Source: an uncultured Faecalibacterium sp. (GTDB taxonomy: Bacteria > Bacillota > Clostridia > Oscillospirales > Ruminococcaceae). From it: a stretch of DNA of 64,000 nt. Numbering within the stretch: the stretch's first letter is position 1; each line of letters starts with the position of its first letter. Under the pieces are notes generated by a model. The model had not been told where the DNA came from, did no database searches, and worked only from the letters and a program-made list of their open reading frames with translations. The stretch spans positions 1 through 64,000 of the forward strand of contig CALWZK010000005.1 of assembly GCA_944386015.1 (NCBI GenBank), written 5' to 3'. Shown piece after piece: positions 51,914 through 59,628 of this stretch. Position numbers and translations under genes: made by a program.

Positions 51914-52507
51914 ATGGCCAGAAAAAACACCCACAACACCAAAGGCAAAATCATCGAGGCCGCCTGGGACCTGTTCTACCGGCAGGGCTACGACGACACC
52001 ACCGTGGAGGAGATCATCGCCGCCTCCGGCACCTCCCGGGGGTCCTTCTACCACTATTTTGAGGGCAAGGACGCCCTGCTGTCCTCTTTGTCCTATCTGT
52101 TTGACCGGAAATACGAGGAGCTCTCTTCCACCCTGGACCCCGACATGGACCGGTTCGACCAGCTGATGTACCTGAACCGGGAGCTGTTTGCCATGATCGA
52201 GAACTCCATCTCCCTGGACCTGCTGGCCCGGCTGTATTCCTCCCAGCTGGTGACCCGGGGAGACAAGCACCTGCTGGACCACAACCGGATCTATTACAAG
52301 CTGCTGCGGCAGATTGTGCTGGAGGGCCAGCAGCGGGGCGAACTGCGGGAAGATCTGCCGGTCAGCGAGATGGTCCGGGTCTACGCTTTGTGCGAGCGGG
52401 CCCTGATTTATGACTGGTGCCTGTCGGAGGGAGACTACTCTCTCCAGCAGTACGGGCGGACCATGATGCCCCTGTTTTTCGGCAGCTTCCGGGCACAGCC
52501 CAAATAA
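51914..52507 (+). CDS. TetR-family regulator
   Basis: The 197-aa protein has the TetR helix-turn-helix at residues about 10-58 (KIIEAAWDLFYRQGYDDTTVEEIIAASGTSRGSFYHYFEGKDALL) and an all-helical ligand domain of unspecified type. AAAGGCGG lies before the ATG. No drug-efflux gene is adjacent; the nearest downstream gene is the sodium/solute symporter at 52736, about 230 bp away, which may be its target. The AT-rich 52508-52640 stretch holds no gene I can see. Confidence 0.9.
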   Translation: MARKNTHNTKGKIIEAAWDLFYRQGYDDTTVEEIIAASGTSRGSFYHYFEGKDALLSSLSYLFDRKYEELSSTLDPDMDRFDQLMYLNRELFAMIENSISLDLLARLYSSQLVTRGDKHLLDHNRIYYKLLRQIVLEGQQRGELREDLPVSEMVRVYALCERALIYDWCLSEGDYSLQQYGRTMMPLFFGSFRAQPK

Positions 52508-52649
52508 TTCGTTGAAATGTACAAATCAGAAAAATAAAATTCGTACAGCGTATTTGATCGCTGGAACGCTTGAAATCCAATAAATGTAGAATTTTGTATA
52601 GAATTTGTTCTATGCATCATTCTGCATTTTCTTCTTTTCTTTTCCGTGT

Positions 52650-52655
52650 TATAAT
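52650..52655 (+). promoter_or_regulatory. Extended -10 promoter of the symporter
   Basis: TGTTATAAT (extended -10, TATAAT at 52650-52655) puts the transcription start near 52662, just before the pseudoknot-like leader. The -35 is weak. Confidence 0.6.
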
Positions 52656-52669
52656 GGGCTTACGTCATT

Positions 52670-52716
52670 CCGCCGGATGCACCAAACCCACAAGGGGCTG
52701 AGCCGGCGGGTGTGGG
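52670..52716 (+). ncRNA. Leader with H-type pseudoknot potential
   Basis: CCGCCGG (52670-52676) pairs with CCGGCGG (52703-52709). CCCACA in its loop (52687-52692) pairs with TGTGGG just downstream (52711-52716). The interleaved order of the four arms is that of an H-type pseudoknot. The second helix ends five bases before the ribosome site AAAGGGG at 52721, so folding could block translation. It does not match a riboswitch class I can name. Confidence 0.5.
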
Positions 52717-52735
52717 AAAGAAAGGGGTTTCATGT

Positions 52736-54250
52736 ATGGCACAGGTATTGATCCTGCTGGCCATCGTCATTTACCTGGGCGGCATGCTCTGGGTTGGCGT
52801 GGTCTATTCCAAGAAAAACAACTCGGTGGATGACTTCTACCTGGGCGGCCGCAAGCTGGGCCCGCTGGTCACCGCCATGAGCGCCGAGGCCAGCGATATG
52901 TCCTCCTGGCTGCTGATGGGCCTGCCCGGCGTGGCCTATCTCACCGGCCTGGCAGAAGCCAGCTGGACCGCCATCGGCCTGGCGATCGGCACCTACCTCA
53001 ACTGGCTGATCGTGGCCCGGCGGATCCGCCGCTACTCCTATAAACTGGGCGCCATCACGGTGCCCCAGTTCTTCTCCAAGCGCTGGGGGGACCAGAGCTA
53101 TCTGCTGTCAGCGCTGGCAGCCCTGGTCATCATCATCTTCTTCATCCCCTACACGGCCTCGGGTTTTGCGGCCTGCGGCAAGCTGTTCTCCACCCTGTTC
53201 GGGATGAATTATCTGGCCGCCATGCTGGTTTCGGCCGGCGTCATTGTGGCCTACACCGTCATGGGCGGCTTCCTGGCTGCCTCCTTCACCGACCTGATCC
53301 AGTCCATCATCATGACCATCGCCCTGGTGGTGGTGCTGGGCTTCGGCGTCACTAAGGCCGGCGGCCTGTCCGCCGTGGTGGACAACGCCCAGTCCATGGC
53401 CGGTTATCTGTCCCTGTCCCGGATTTATGATCCCGCCACCGGCGGTTCCAATCCTTACACCCTGCTGACCATCTGCTCCCTGCTGGCCTGGGGCCTGGGC
53501 TATTTCGGCATGCCCCACATCCTGCTGCGGTTCATGGCCATTGAGGACGAGCGCAAGCTCACCCTCTCCCGCCGGGTGGCCTCCTCCTGGGTGGTCATCT
53601 CGATGGGTGTGGCCATCCTGATCGGCGTGGTGGGCAACGGCATGACCCACGCCGGCGTCCTGGAATCTCTGGCCGACTCCGAGACCATTGTGGTCCGCAT
53701 CGCCCAGCTGATCAGCCAGCACGGCATCATTGCGCCCCTGCTGGCCGGCGTCATCCTGGCAGGCATCCTGGCCGCCACCATGTCCACCGCCGACTCCCAG
53801 CTGCTGGCTGCTTCTTCCTCGGTGTCCCAGGACATCGGCTGCGACTTCCTGAAGCTGGACCTGAAGGGCAAGAAGGGCATGGTTGTGGCCCGGGGCGTCA
53901 TGGTGCTGATCTCTCTGGTGGCCGCCTTCCTGGCCCGGGACCCCAACAGCTCGGTGTTCCGTGTGGTGTCTTTCGCCTGGGCGGGCTTCGGCGCCACCTT
54001 CGGCCCCACCATGCTGATGGCCCTGTTCTGGAAGCGCTCCAACAAGTGGGGCGCCCTGGCCGGCATGCTGACCGGCGGCGTCATGGTCTTTGTGTGGAAG
54101 TTCCTGGTGGCCCCCATGGGCGGCGCCTGGGCCATCTATGAGCTGCTGCCCGCCTTCCTGTGCGCCTGCGCGGCCATCGTGGTGGTGTCCCTGCTGACCC
54201 CCGCCCCCCAGGAAGACATTGTGGAACAGTTCAAGCACTACAACCGCTAA
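52736..54250 (+). CDS. Sodium/solute symporter (PutP-like, SSS family)
   Basis: The 504-aa protein has 12-13 helices and SSS landmarks: VDDFYLGGRKLGPLVTAMSAEASDMSSWLLMGLPG at residues about 30-65, SWTAIGLAIGTYLNWLIVARRIR, VPQFFSKRWGD, GGFLAASFTDLIQSIIM, and LAATMSTADSQLLAASSSVSQDI near 350. These agree best with proline:Na+ symporters. The ATG at 52736 has AAAGGGG. A possible regulatory pseudoknot occupies the leader. A strong terminator follows. Confidence 0.9.
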   Translation: MAQVLILLAIVIYLGGMLWVGVVYSKKNNSVDDFYLGGRKLGPLVTAMSAEASDMSSWLLMGLPGVAYLTGLAEASWTAIGLAIGTYLNWLIVARRIRRYSYKLGAITVPQFFSKRWGDQSYLLSALAALVIIIFFIPYTASGFAACGKLFSTLFGMNYLAAMLVSAGVIVAYTVMGGFLAASFTDLIQSIIMTIALVVVLGFGVTKAGGLSAVVDNAQSMAGYLSLSRIYDPATGGSNPYTLLTICSLLAWGLGYFGMPHILLRFMAIEDERKLTLSRRVASSWVVISMGVAILIGVVGNGMTHAGVLESLADSETIVVRIAQLISQHGIIAPLLAGVILAGILAATMSTADSQLLAASSSVSQDIGCDFLKLDLKGKKGMVVARGVMVLISLVAAFLARDPNSSVFRVVSFAWAGFGATFGPTMLMALFWKRSNKWGALAGMLTGGVMVFVWKFLVAPMGGAWAIYELLPAFLCACAAIVVVSLLTPAPQEDIVEQFKHYNR

Positions 54251-54261
54251 ATCAGGTTTTG

Positions 54262-54305
54262 GCCGCTGCGCCGGTGGCATTTTCCCGGTGCGGCGGCTTT
54301 CTTTT
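54262..54305 (+). terminator. Rho-independent terminator
   Basis: GCCGCTGCGCCGG pairs with CCGGTGCGGCGGC (one mismatch) and TTTCTTTT follows. Confidence 0.8.
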
Positions 54306-54413
54306 GGGCTGTTTCAAAAATTTTTTGAAAATCTGAATGGATTCTTTCCTGCTGTTCGTATTCGGGGTGAAAGGATCAAACGACGCCCACCAACAAAACA
54401 GGAGGATATTCCC

Positions 54414-54764
54414 ATGATGAAACACAAGAAACTGCTGACCGCCGCCGCAGCCGCTGTGATGCTGCTGAGCTTTGGGGCTGCCACAGCCTTTGCATCCGAC
54501 ACCTGGCAGGAACGCTGGTGCACCGACGCCAACGGCGACGGCATCTGCGACCATGCCGCCGGCAGCTGCCAGTTTGTGGATGCCAACGGCGACGGGGTCT
54601 GCGACCGCTGCGGCCTGACCTGCCGGGGCACCGGCTGGCTGGATGCAGACGGGGACGGCGTCTGTGACCACTACACCGCCGGCGACTGCTACAGCTGCGG
54701 CAGCCACCACGGCAGCGGCCACGGCTACGGATACGGATACGGCAGCGGGAGACACTGCAGATAA
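54414..54764 (+). CDS. Small secreted protein with three Asp-loop (dockerin/EF-hand-like) repeats
   Basis: The 116-aa protein has a Sec signal peptide (residues 1 to about 28, cut after AFA). The mature part has three near-identical loops: TDANGDGICDH (37-47), VDANGDGVCDR (55-65) and LDADGDGVCDH (76-86), each a D-x-[N/D]-G-D-G calcium loop with a Cys. Extra Cys residues (about ten in all) and a Gly/Tyr/His tail follow. The loops suggest calcium or other metal binding. AGGAGG precedes the ATG. It stands 22 bp before an ECF sigma factor, so it probably belongs to that regulatory unit. Confidence 0.75.
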   Translation: MMKHKKLLTAAAAAVMLLSFGAATAFASDTWQERWCTDANGDGICDHAAGSCQFVDANGDGVCDRCGLTCRGTGWLDADGDGVCDHYTAGDCYSCGSHHGSGHGYGYGYGSGRHCR

Positions 54765-54786
54765 CAACAAGACAGGCGGGGGTTGC

Positions 54787-55272
54787 ATGCGGAGTGAGCG
54801 GGAGGTCAGCCAGGCCATCGACCGGTATGCGGATACGGTCCAGCGGCTGTGCATGATCTACTTGAAAAACCAGGCGGACACCGAGGACATCTTTCAGAAC
54901 GTCTTTCTGAAATATGCCACCAGTACCATCGCCTTTGAAAGTGAAGAACATGAAAAGGCCTGGCTGATCCGGGTGACCATCAACGCCTGCAAAGACCTGC
55001 TGCGCAGCTTTTTCCGCAGCCGGACGGTGTCGATGGAGGAGGTGCTGGACCAGCCCGCCCCCCTGCCCCCCGACACCCGGGGGGTGCTGGAAGCGGTGCT
55101 GGCCCTGCCCCAAAAATACCGGAATGTGGTCTATCTGCACTATTACGAGGGGTACACCGCCCCCGAAATCAGCCGGATTCTGGGCAAGAACGTCAACACG
55201 GTCTACACCCTGCTGAACCGCTCCCGCCAGATGCTCCGGGATACCCTGGGAGGTGACGGCAATGAAGGATAA
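54787..55272 (+). CDS. ECF sigma factor
   Basis: The 161-aa protein has region 2 (AIDRYADTVQRLCMIYLKNQADTEDIFQNVFLKY, with the usual D-x-E-D-x-x-Q) and region 4 (LPQKYRNVVYLHYYEGYTAPEISRILGKNVNTVYTLLNRSRQML), as in SigI/SigW-like ECF factors. The anti-sigma gene overlaps it by 11 bp. The site AGGCGGGGG precedes the ATG. It directs polymerase to a stress or cell-surface regulon that likely includes the small secreted protein upstream; the promoter motif was not identified. Confidence 0.9.
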   Translation: MRSEREVSQAIDRYADTVQRLCMIYLKNQADTEDIFQNVFLKYATSTIAFESEEHEKAWLIRVTINACKDLLRSFFRSRTVSMEEVLDQPAPLPPDTRGVLEAVLALPQKYRNVVYLHYYEGYTAPEISRILGKNVNTVYTLLNRSRQMLRDTLGGDGNEG

Positions 55273-56002
55273 CATTCGGCAGGCTTTTGACCAGGTCCAC
55301 GCAGACCCCGCCCTGAAAGCCCGGACCCGGGCCTTTGTGGCCGCCCAAACCCAGCCCCGGCTGGCCCGGCCTGCCCGCCGGCTGCCCCAGGTTCTGGCGG
55401 CGGCCGCCTGCCTGCTGGTGCTGCTGGCGGGGAGCTACTGGATCTACTTTTTCCCCACAGCCCGGATCAGCATCGACATCAACCCCTCCATCGAGCTGTC
55501 GGTCAACCGCTTTGACCGGGTGGTGGGGGTGGAAGGCTGGAACGAGGATGGCCAGGCCCTGGCCGAAACCCTGGATATCCAATTTGACACCTATATCCAG
55601 GCGGTGGAAGCCATCCTGGCTGACCAGAAGATCGCCGCCCTGCTGGCAGAGGGCGGGGTGATGGACATCACGGTGGTGGCCCCCCAAAACGACCAGTGCA
55701 GCCGGATGCTCACCGATCTGGAAACCTGCACCGCCGGCCATCGGAACACCCGCTGCCACACCGCCCAGCCCCAGGAGCTGGAGGAAGCCCATGACCTGGG
55801 CCTCTCCTGCGGCAAGTACCGAGCCTATCTGGAGCTGTACACCCTGGACCCCTCCATCACCCCCCAGCAGGTGGGCTCCATGACCATGCGGGAAATCCGG
55901 GACCTGCTGGCCCGGCTGGAAAACGGCGCCGGCAGCAGCGCGGCTTCCTCTGCCGCCGCAGGCCAGGGCCACGGCCACCACCACGGCTACGGCCACCAAT
56001 AA
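55262..56002 (+). CDS. RsgI-like membrane anti-sigma factor
   Basis: The 246-aa protein has a short cytosolic N-terminus, one membrane helix at about 42-64, and an external domain that begins ARISIDINPSIELSVNRFDRVVGV (68-91), the hallmark of the RsgI middle domain. The C-terminus is His-rich (HGHHHGYGH). In RsgI systems the external part senses polysaccharide or envelope state and releases the sigma factor after proteolysis. The ATG at 55262 has GGAGGTG eight bases upstream, inside the sigma gene. Confidence 0.85.
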   Translation: MKDNIRQAFDQVHADPALKARTRAFVAAQTQPRLARPARRLPQVLAAAACLLVLLAGSYWIYFFPTARISIDINPSIELSVNRFDRVVGVEGWNEDGQALAETLDIQFDTYIQAVEAILADQKIAALLAEGGVMDITVVAPQNDQCSRMLTDLETCTAGHRNTRCHTAQPQELEEAHDLGLSCGKYRAYLELYTLDPSITPQQVGSMTMREIRDLLARLENGAGSSAASSAAAGQGHGHHHGYGHQ

Positions 56003-56018
56003 GCACCCCATCTTTTGC

Positions 56019-56053
56019 GCAGCCGACGGGCTTTCCCCGCCGGCTGCTTTTTT
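56019..56053 (+). terminator. Rho-independent terminator
   Basis: GCAGCCG-CGG and CCG-CGGCTGC with TTTTTT after the stem. Confidence 0.85.
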
Positions 56054-56279
56054 GCCGGGTCAAAACGCAAGAATTTCTCAAGGAAATTACAAGGAAAGCT
56101 CCAGGTTATATCAAGGTTAACTCAAAGAGGATATGGTATTCTAAGATCGAACACAACAGGGAACAAAACGGCGGAGCAATCTGCCGGAAAGGTGGTGATG
56201 CGGCCGCCTGTGCGTTCCGTCCTGCAGCCCTTTGATCCACAACATTCATACCCCTGCGGGGGAGAAAGGTGCGAATACC

Positions 56280-56813
56280 ATGAAAAAACTGATGAAATCC
56301 TTTGCCATGTTCACCCTGTCTGCCTGCCTCCTGATGGGCGGCGTCCTGTCCAGCTTTGCCGCCGGCGCGCCGGCCATCGCCATCCAGTCCCACAAGGGCA
56401 GCAGCTGCGGCGGCACCGGCAATGCAGAAATTGTGGCCCAGTTCACCGACGCCAAGGGCAAGGCAGAATCCTACACCCTCTGCGCTGAGTGCGGCAAGGT
56501 CAACGGCAAATCCGGCCTGACCAAGATCGACAACGCAGTGGCCAATTTCTCCGGCACCAAGGTCTACCAGGGCGAGGTGGCCGGCCAGCGGGTCATGACC
56601 GTTGCCTGCCTGGGCTCGGCCGGCTCCGCCATCAAGGATCTGGAGGTCAACGTGATGATGCCCCGGTACGCCGTTGAAGGCTATGACCTGTACCAGGTGA
56701 ACCTGGACGGCAGCGAGACCAAGCTGGAGATTGGCGGCGACGCCCGCTGGGCCTACGTGGATGTCTTTATGGCAGAGGGCGCCGCTCTGGTGCGGATGGT
56801 GCCCCAGGCCTGA
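56280..56813 (+). CDS. Secreted hypothetical protein
   Basis: The 177-aa protein has a Sec signal peptide (KKLMKSFAMFTLSACLLMGG, cut near SFAAGA at about 27). The mature part holds a CGG...CAECGK pair of cysteine motifs (residues about 41 and 60-65) and beta-rich C-terminal sequence (VNVMMPRYAVEGYDLYQVNL). I do not recognise the family. It has its own unit between terminators; GGAGAAAGG precedes the ATG. It may be in the regulon of the neighbouring ECF sigma factor, but no shared promoter was found. The 56054-56279 leader shows no gene. Confidence 0.65.
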   Translation: MKKLMKSFAMFTLSACLLMGGVLSSFAAGAPAIAIQSHKGSSCGGTGNAEIVAQFTDAKGKAESYTLCAECGKVNGKSGLTKIDNAVANFSGTKVYQGEVAGQRVMTVACLGSAGSAIKDLEVNVMMPRYAVEGYDLYQVNLDGSETKLEIGGDARWAYVDVFMAEGAALVRMVPQA

Positions 56814-56857
56814 GATTGTGTTTTCCTCTCTGTTTGATACGCTGTGATCCTCTGAAA

Positions 56858-56894
56858 GCCGCCGCGCCTGATCCCAGGGCGCGGCGGCCCTTTT
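56858..56894 (+). terminator. Rho-independent terminator
   Basis: GCCGCCGCGCC pairs with GGCGCGGCGGC and TTTT follows after CC. Confidence 0.8.
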
Positions 56895-56901
56895 GGGGCG
56901 C

Positions 56902-56950
56902 AAAAAAGGCGGGCAGCCTTTCCCACAGGAAGGCTGCCCGCCCTGTTTTT
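56902..56950. terminator. Bidirectional terminator for degV
   Basis: GGCGGGCAGCCTT pairs with AAGGCTGCCCGCC; TTTTT follows on the plus strand and TTTTTT on the minus strand, so it can end degV. Confidence 0.85.
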
Positions 56951-56964
56951 GTGCTGTTTTGGCT

Positions 56965-57840
56965 TCAGCGGGAAGTACCCACCCAGAACAAAGCCACGGT
57001 GCCGGGGCCGCTGTGGGCGCCGATCACCGGGCCGATGCTGCCCTGGTGCAGGTCGGTGACACCCAGCGCGCGGAGTTTGTCCATCACATACTGGCAGTCC
57101 TCCGGGCAGTCGCCGTGGCTGATGAAGACGGTGCCGCCCCTGGGGTCCTGGGCGGTGGCCTGGAAGTGTTTGACCAGGGCGTCCAGGCTGGCCCGGCGTC
57201 CCCGGACCTTTTCCATGGCGATCAGGTGGCCGTCATCGTCCACATGGAGCACCGGCTTGATGCCCAGCAGGGTGCCGGCCACAGCTGCCGCACCCGACAG
57301 CCGCCCGCCCCGCTTGAGGAACATCAGGTCGTCCACCGTGAACCAGGCGCAGACCTTGGGGGCCAGCTCCCGGGCATAGGCCGCGGCGGCGTCCAGATCG
57401 GCGCCCCCCAGCCGCTTGCAGCCTACCAGGTAGGCAAACAAGCCCTCGCCCATGCTGGCCTGTTTGGAGTCCACGCTGATGATCCGGCGGTCCGGGAACT
57501 TTTCCTGGAGCATCTCTGCCGCCACGCAGCTGGACTGGTAGGTGCCGGACAGGCCGCTGGAAAAGGCCAGGTACAGAATATCCTGCCCCTGCTCCAGCAC
57601 CGGCGTGAAGGCGTCCTCATACTCTGCCAGGGACACCTGGCTGGTGGTGCAGCTGCTGCCGTTGCGCAGCTTGTCATAAAAGGTATGGGAGCTGATCTCC
57701 CGCCCGTCGGGGTAATCCAGATAGCCTTGCCCATCCAGGTTAAAGTTCATGGGCAGAACCTGCAGGCCGGCCTGCTCGATCAGAGCCGGGGTCAGGTCAC
57801 CTGTGGATTCGGTAAAAATCACATAGGGCTGCATACTCAT
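56965..57840 (-). CDS. DegV-family fatty-acid-binding protein
   Basis: The 291-aa protein has the DegV pattern: FTESTGDLTPALIEQAGLQVLPMNF, the fatty-acid contact TTSQVS, YLAFSSGLSGTYQSS, and VDSKQASMGEGL in the first domain, then LKRGGRLSGAAAVAGTLLGIKPVLHVDDDG and FISHGDCPEDC in the second. DegV proteins present fatty acids to the FakA kinase. The ATG at 57840 has AAAGGAG four bases away; an ATG six bases later is equally plausible. Convergent with the secreted protein. Confidence 0.92.
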   Translation of the reverse strand: MSMQPYVIFTESTGDLTPALIEQAGLQVLPMNFNLDGQGYLDYPDGREISSHTFYDKLRNGSSCTTSQVSLAEYEDAFTPVLEQGQDILYLAFSSGLSGTYQSSCVAAEMLQEKFPDRRIISVDSKQASMGEGLFAYLVGCKRLGGADLDAAAAYARELAPKVCAWFTVDDLMFLKRGGRLSGAAAVAGTLLGIKPVLHVDDDGHLIAMEKVRGRRASLDALVKHFQATAQDPRGGTVFISHGDCPEDCQYVMDKLRALGVTDLHQGSIGPVIGAHSGPGTVALFWVGTSR

Positions 57841-58105
57841 TTCACTCCTTTCAACCATCCGGGATTCATTTTCGTTGTTTTTTCCATCCCCGCAAGTGAG
57901 TGTAACACGGTTTCCCGGCGGCGTCAAGCGCCCCCGGCCCCGGGCAGATGCTTCCCCTCCCCCTCTGCAGTCCCCACAAACAGGATTTGCTATTTTTGAA
58001 CAAAACGCGCAATTTTATTCTGTTTTCTGAAAAATGATTGCAAAAAGTTCCGGTCTGTGTTATTGTAAAATTATAAACTGAATCCTTAATTTGTGTGAGA
58101 GTGAG

Positions 58106-58149
58106 ACGCGCAAGGCTGTCCATTGGTTTGGATGTCCTGCGCTTTTTTT
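58106..58149 (+). terminator. Leader terminator upstream of the flavoprotein operon
   Basis: GCGCA-GG (58108-58115) pairs with the arm ending TGCGC (58138-58142), with inner CCA/TGG-type pairs, and TTTTTTT follows. It lies 43 bp before the first flavoprotein gene and after AT-rich promoter-like sequence, so it is likely a regulated leader terminator, as in GlpP-controlled glycerol genes. Confidence 0.55.
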
Positions 58150-58191
58150 GTCCCCGTCACCACAGGAGCGACAGGAATCGAGGTTTTGCTT

Positions 58192-59628
58192 ATGTATGAT
58201 GTACTGATCATCGGGTGCGGCATCATCGGTGCGGCCACAGCCTTTGAGCTGTCCAAATACCAGCTCAGCATCGGCGTTCTGGAACAGGAAAACGATGTGG
58301 CCGACGGCACCACCAAGGCCAACTCGGCCATCCTCCACGCCGGATACGACCCCCTCCCCGGCACCCTGATGGCCCGGCTGAACATCCGGGGTGTGGCTCT
58401 GGCCAAAGAGCTGTGCCAAAAGCTGGATGTGCCCTACCGGCAGTGCGGGTCGCTGGTGCTGGCCTTTTCCCCCGAGGAATGCGCCACCCTGGAAACCCTC
58501 AGGCAGCGGGGGGAGGCCAACGGCGTCCCCGGGCTGCAGATCCTGGACCGGGAACAGGTCCATCAGATGGAGCCCAGCCTCTCTCCCGCAGTGATGGCGG
58601 CCCTCTACGCCCCCACCGCCGCCATCTGCTCCCCCTGGGAATACTGCCTGGCCCTGGCCGAGACGGCGGTCCGCAACGGCGCCGAGCTCCACCTGGAAAC
58701 CGCAGTCACCGGCATCGAAAAGCAGGCGGGCGGCTGGCTGGTCCACACCAGCCAGGGAGACTACCAGGCCCGGTATCTGGTGAACGCCGCCGGGGTCTTT
58801 TCGGATACAGTCCACGACATGGCCGCCCCCCACGCCTTCACCATCCGGCCCAGCCGGGGTGAATACTATCTGCTGGACAAGGCCGAGGGCACACGGGTCT
58901 CCCACACCATTTTCCAGTGCCCCAACCAGAACGGCAAGGGGGTGCTGGTGAGCCCCACCGTCCACGGCAACCTGATTGTGGGCCCCAACGCCGCCCCGGT
59001 GGAGGGGGATGACACCGCCACCACTGCGGCAGGGCTGGACTTTGTCCGCACCACCGCCCTGAAATCGGTGCCCTCCATCGCCTTTGGCCAGTCCATCCGC
59101 AACTTCGCCGGTGTCCGGGCCCATGCGGCTGAGACCAGCGACTTCATCCTTCAGGAGAAGGACGGGTTTGTGGACGCCGCCGGCATCTGTTCCCCCGGCC
59201 TGTCGGCGGCCCCGGCCATCGCCGAATATGTGGCCCAGCTGCTCAAGGGGGCGGGGCTGGCCCTGGAACAGCGGCCCGACTTTATCTGTGAGCGCCGCCG
59301 CACCCGCTTCAAGGCGCTGAGCCCCCAGCAGCGGGCCGAGCTGGTCCGCCGGGACCCTGCCTTTGGCCGGGTGATCTGCCGGTGCGAAACGGTTACCGAG
59401 GGGGAAATCCTGGAGGCCCTCCGGGGGCCCATCCCGCCCCGGTCGGTGGATGCCGTCAAGCGGCGGGTCAACGCCGGCATGGGGCGCTGCCAGGGCGGTT
59501 TCTGCGGGCCCCGGGTGGTGGAGATCCTAGCCCGGGAGCTGAAGCTGGACCCCACCCAAATCCAGCAGGACAAAAAGGGCACCTGGCTGCTCTGGGGCGA
59601 AACAAAAGGAGGCGGCGCACATGTTTGA
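58192..59628 (+). CDS. FAD-dependent oxidoreductase, GlpA-like, with BFD-type cysteine domain
   Basis: The 478-aa protein begins with a Rossmann motif (YDVLIIGCGIIGAATAFELSKY), has a DAO-type domain (KANSAILHAGYDPLPG, FGQSIRNFAGVRA), and ends in a [2Fe-2S]-type Cys domain: CRCETVTEGEI near residue 396 and MGRCQGGFCGPRV near 430. This architecture is GlpA, the catalytic subunit of anaerobic glycerol-3-phosphate dehydrogenase, and of L-2-hydroxyglutarate-oxidase-like relatives. The start at 58192 has a GAGG. It overlaps the next flavoprotein by eight bases. Confidence 0.88.
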   Translation: MYDVLIIGCGIIGAATAFELSKYQLSIGVLEQENDVADGTTKANSAILHAGYDPLPGTLMARLNIRGVALAKELCQKLDVPYRQCGSLVLAFSPEECATLETLRQRGEANGVPGLQILDREQVHQMEPSLSPAVMAALYAPTAAICSPWEYCLALAETAVRNGAELHLETAVTGIEKQAGGWLVHTSQGDYQARYLVNAAGVFSDTVHDMAAPHAFTIRPSRGEYYLLDKAEGTRVSHTIFQCPNQNGKGVLVSPTVHGNLIVGPNAAPVEGDDTATTAAGLDFVRTTALKSVPSIAFGQSIRNFAGVRAHAAETSDFILQEKDGFVDAAGICSPGLSAAPAIAEYVAQLLKGAGLALEQRPDFICERRRTRFKALSPQQRAELVRRDPAFGRVICRCETVTEGEILEALRGPIPPRSVDAVKRRVNAGMGRCQGGFCGPRVVEILARELKLDPTQIQQDKKGTWLLWGETKGGGAHV

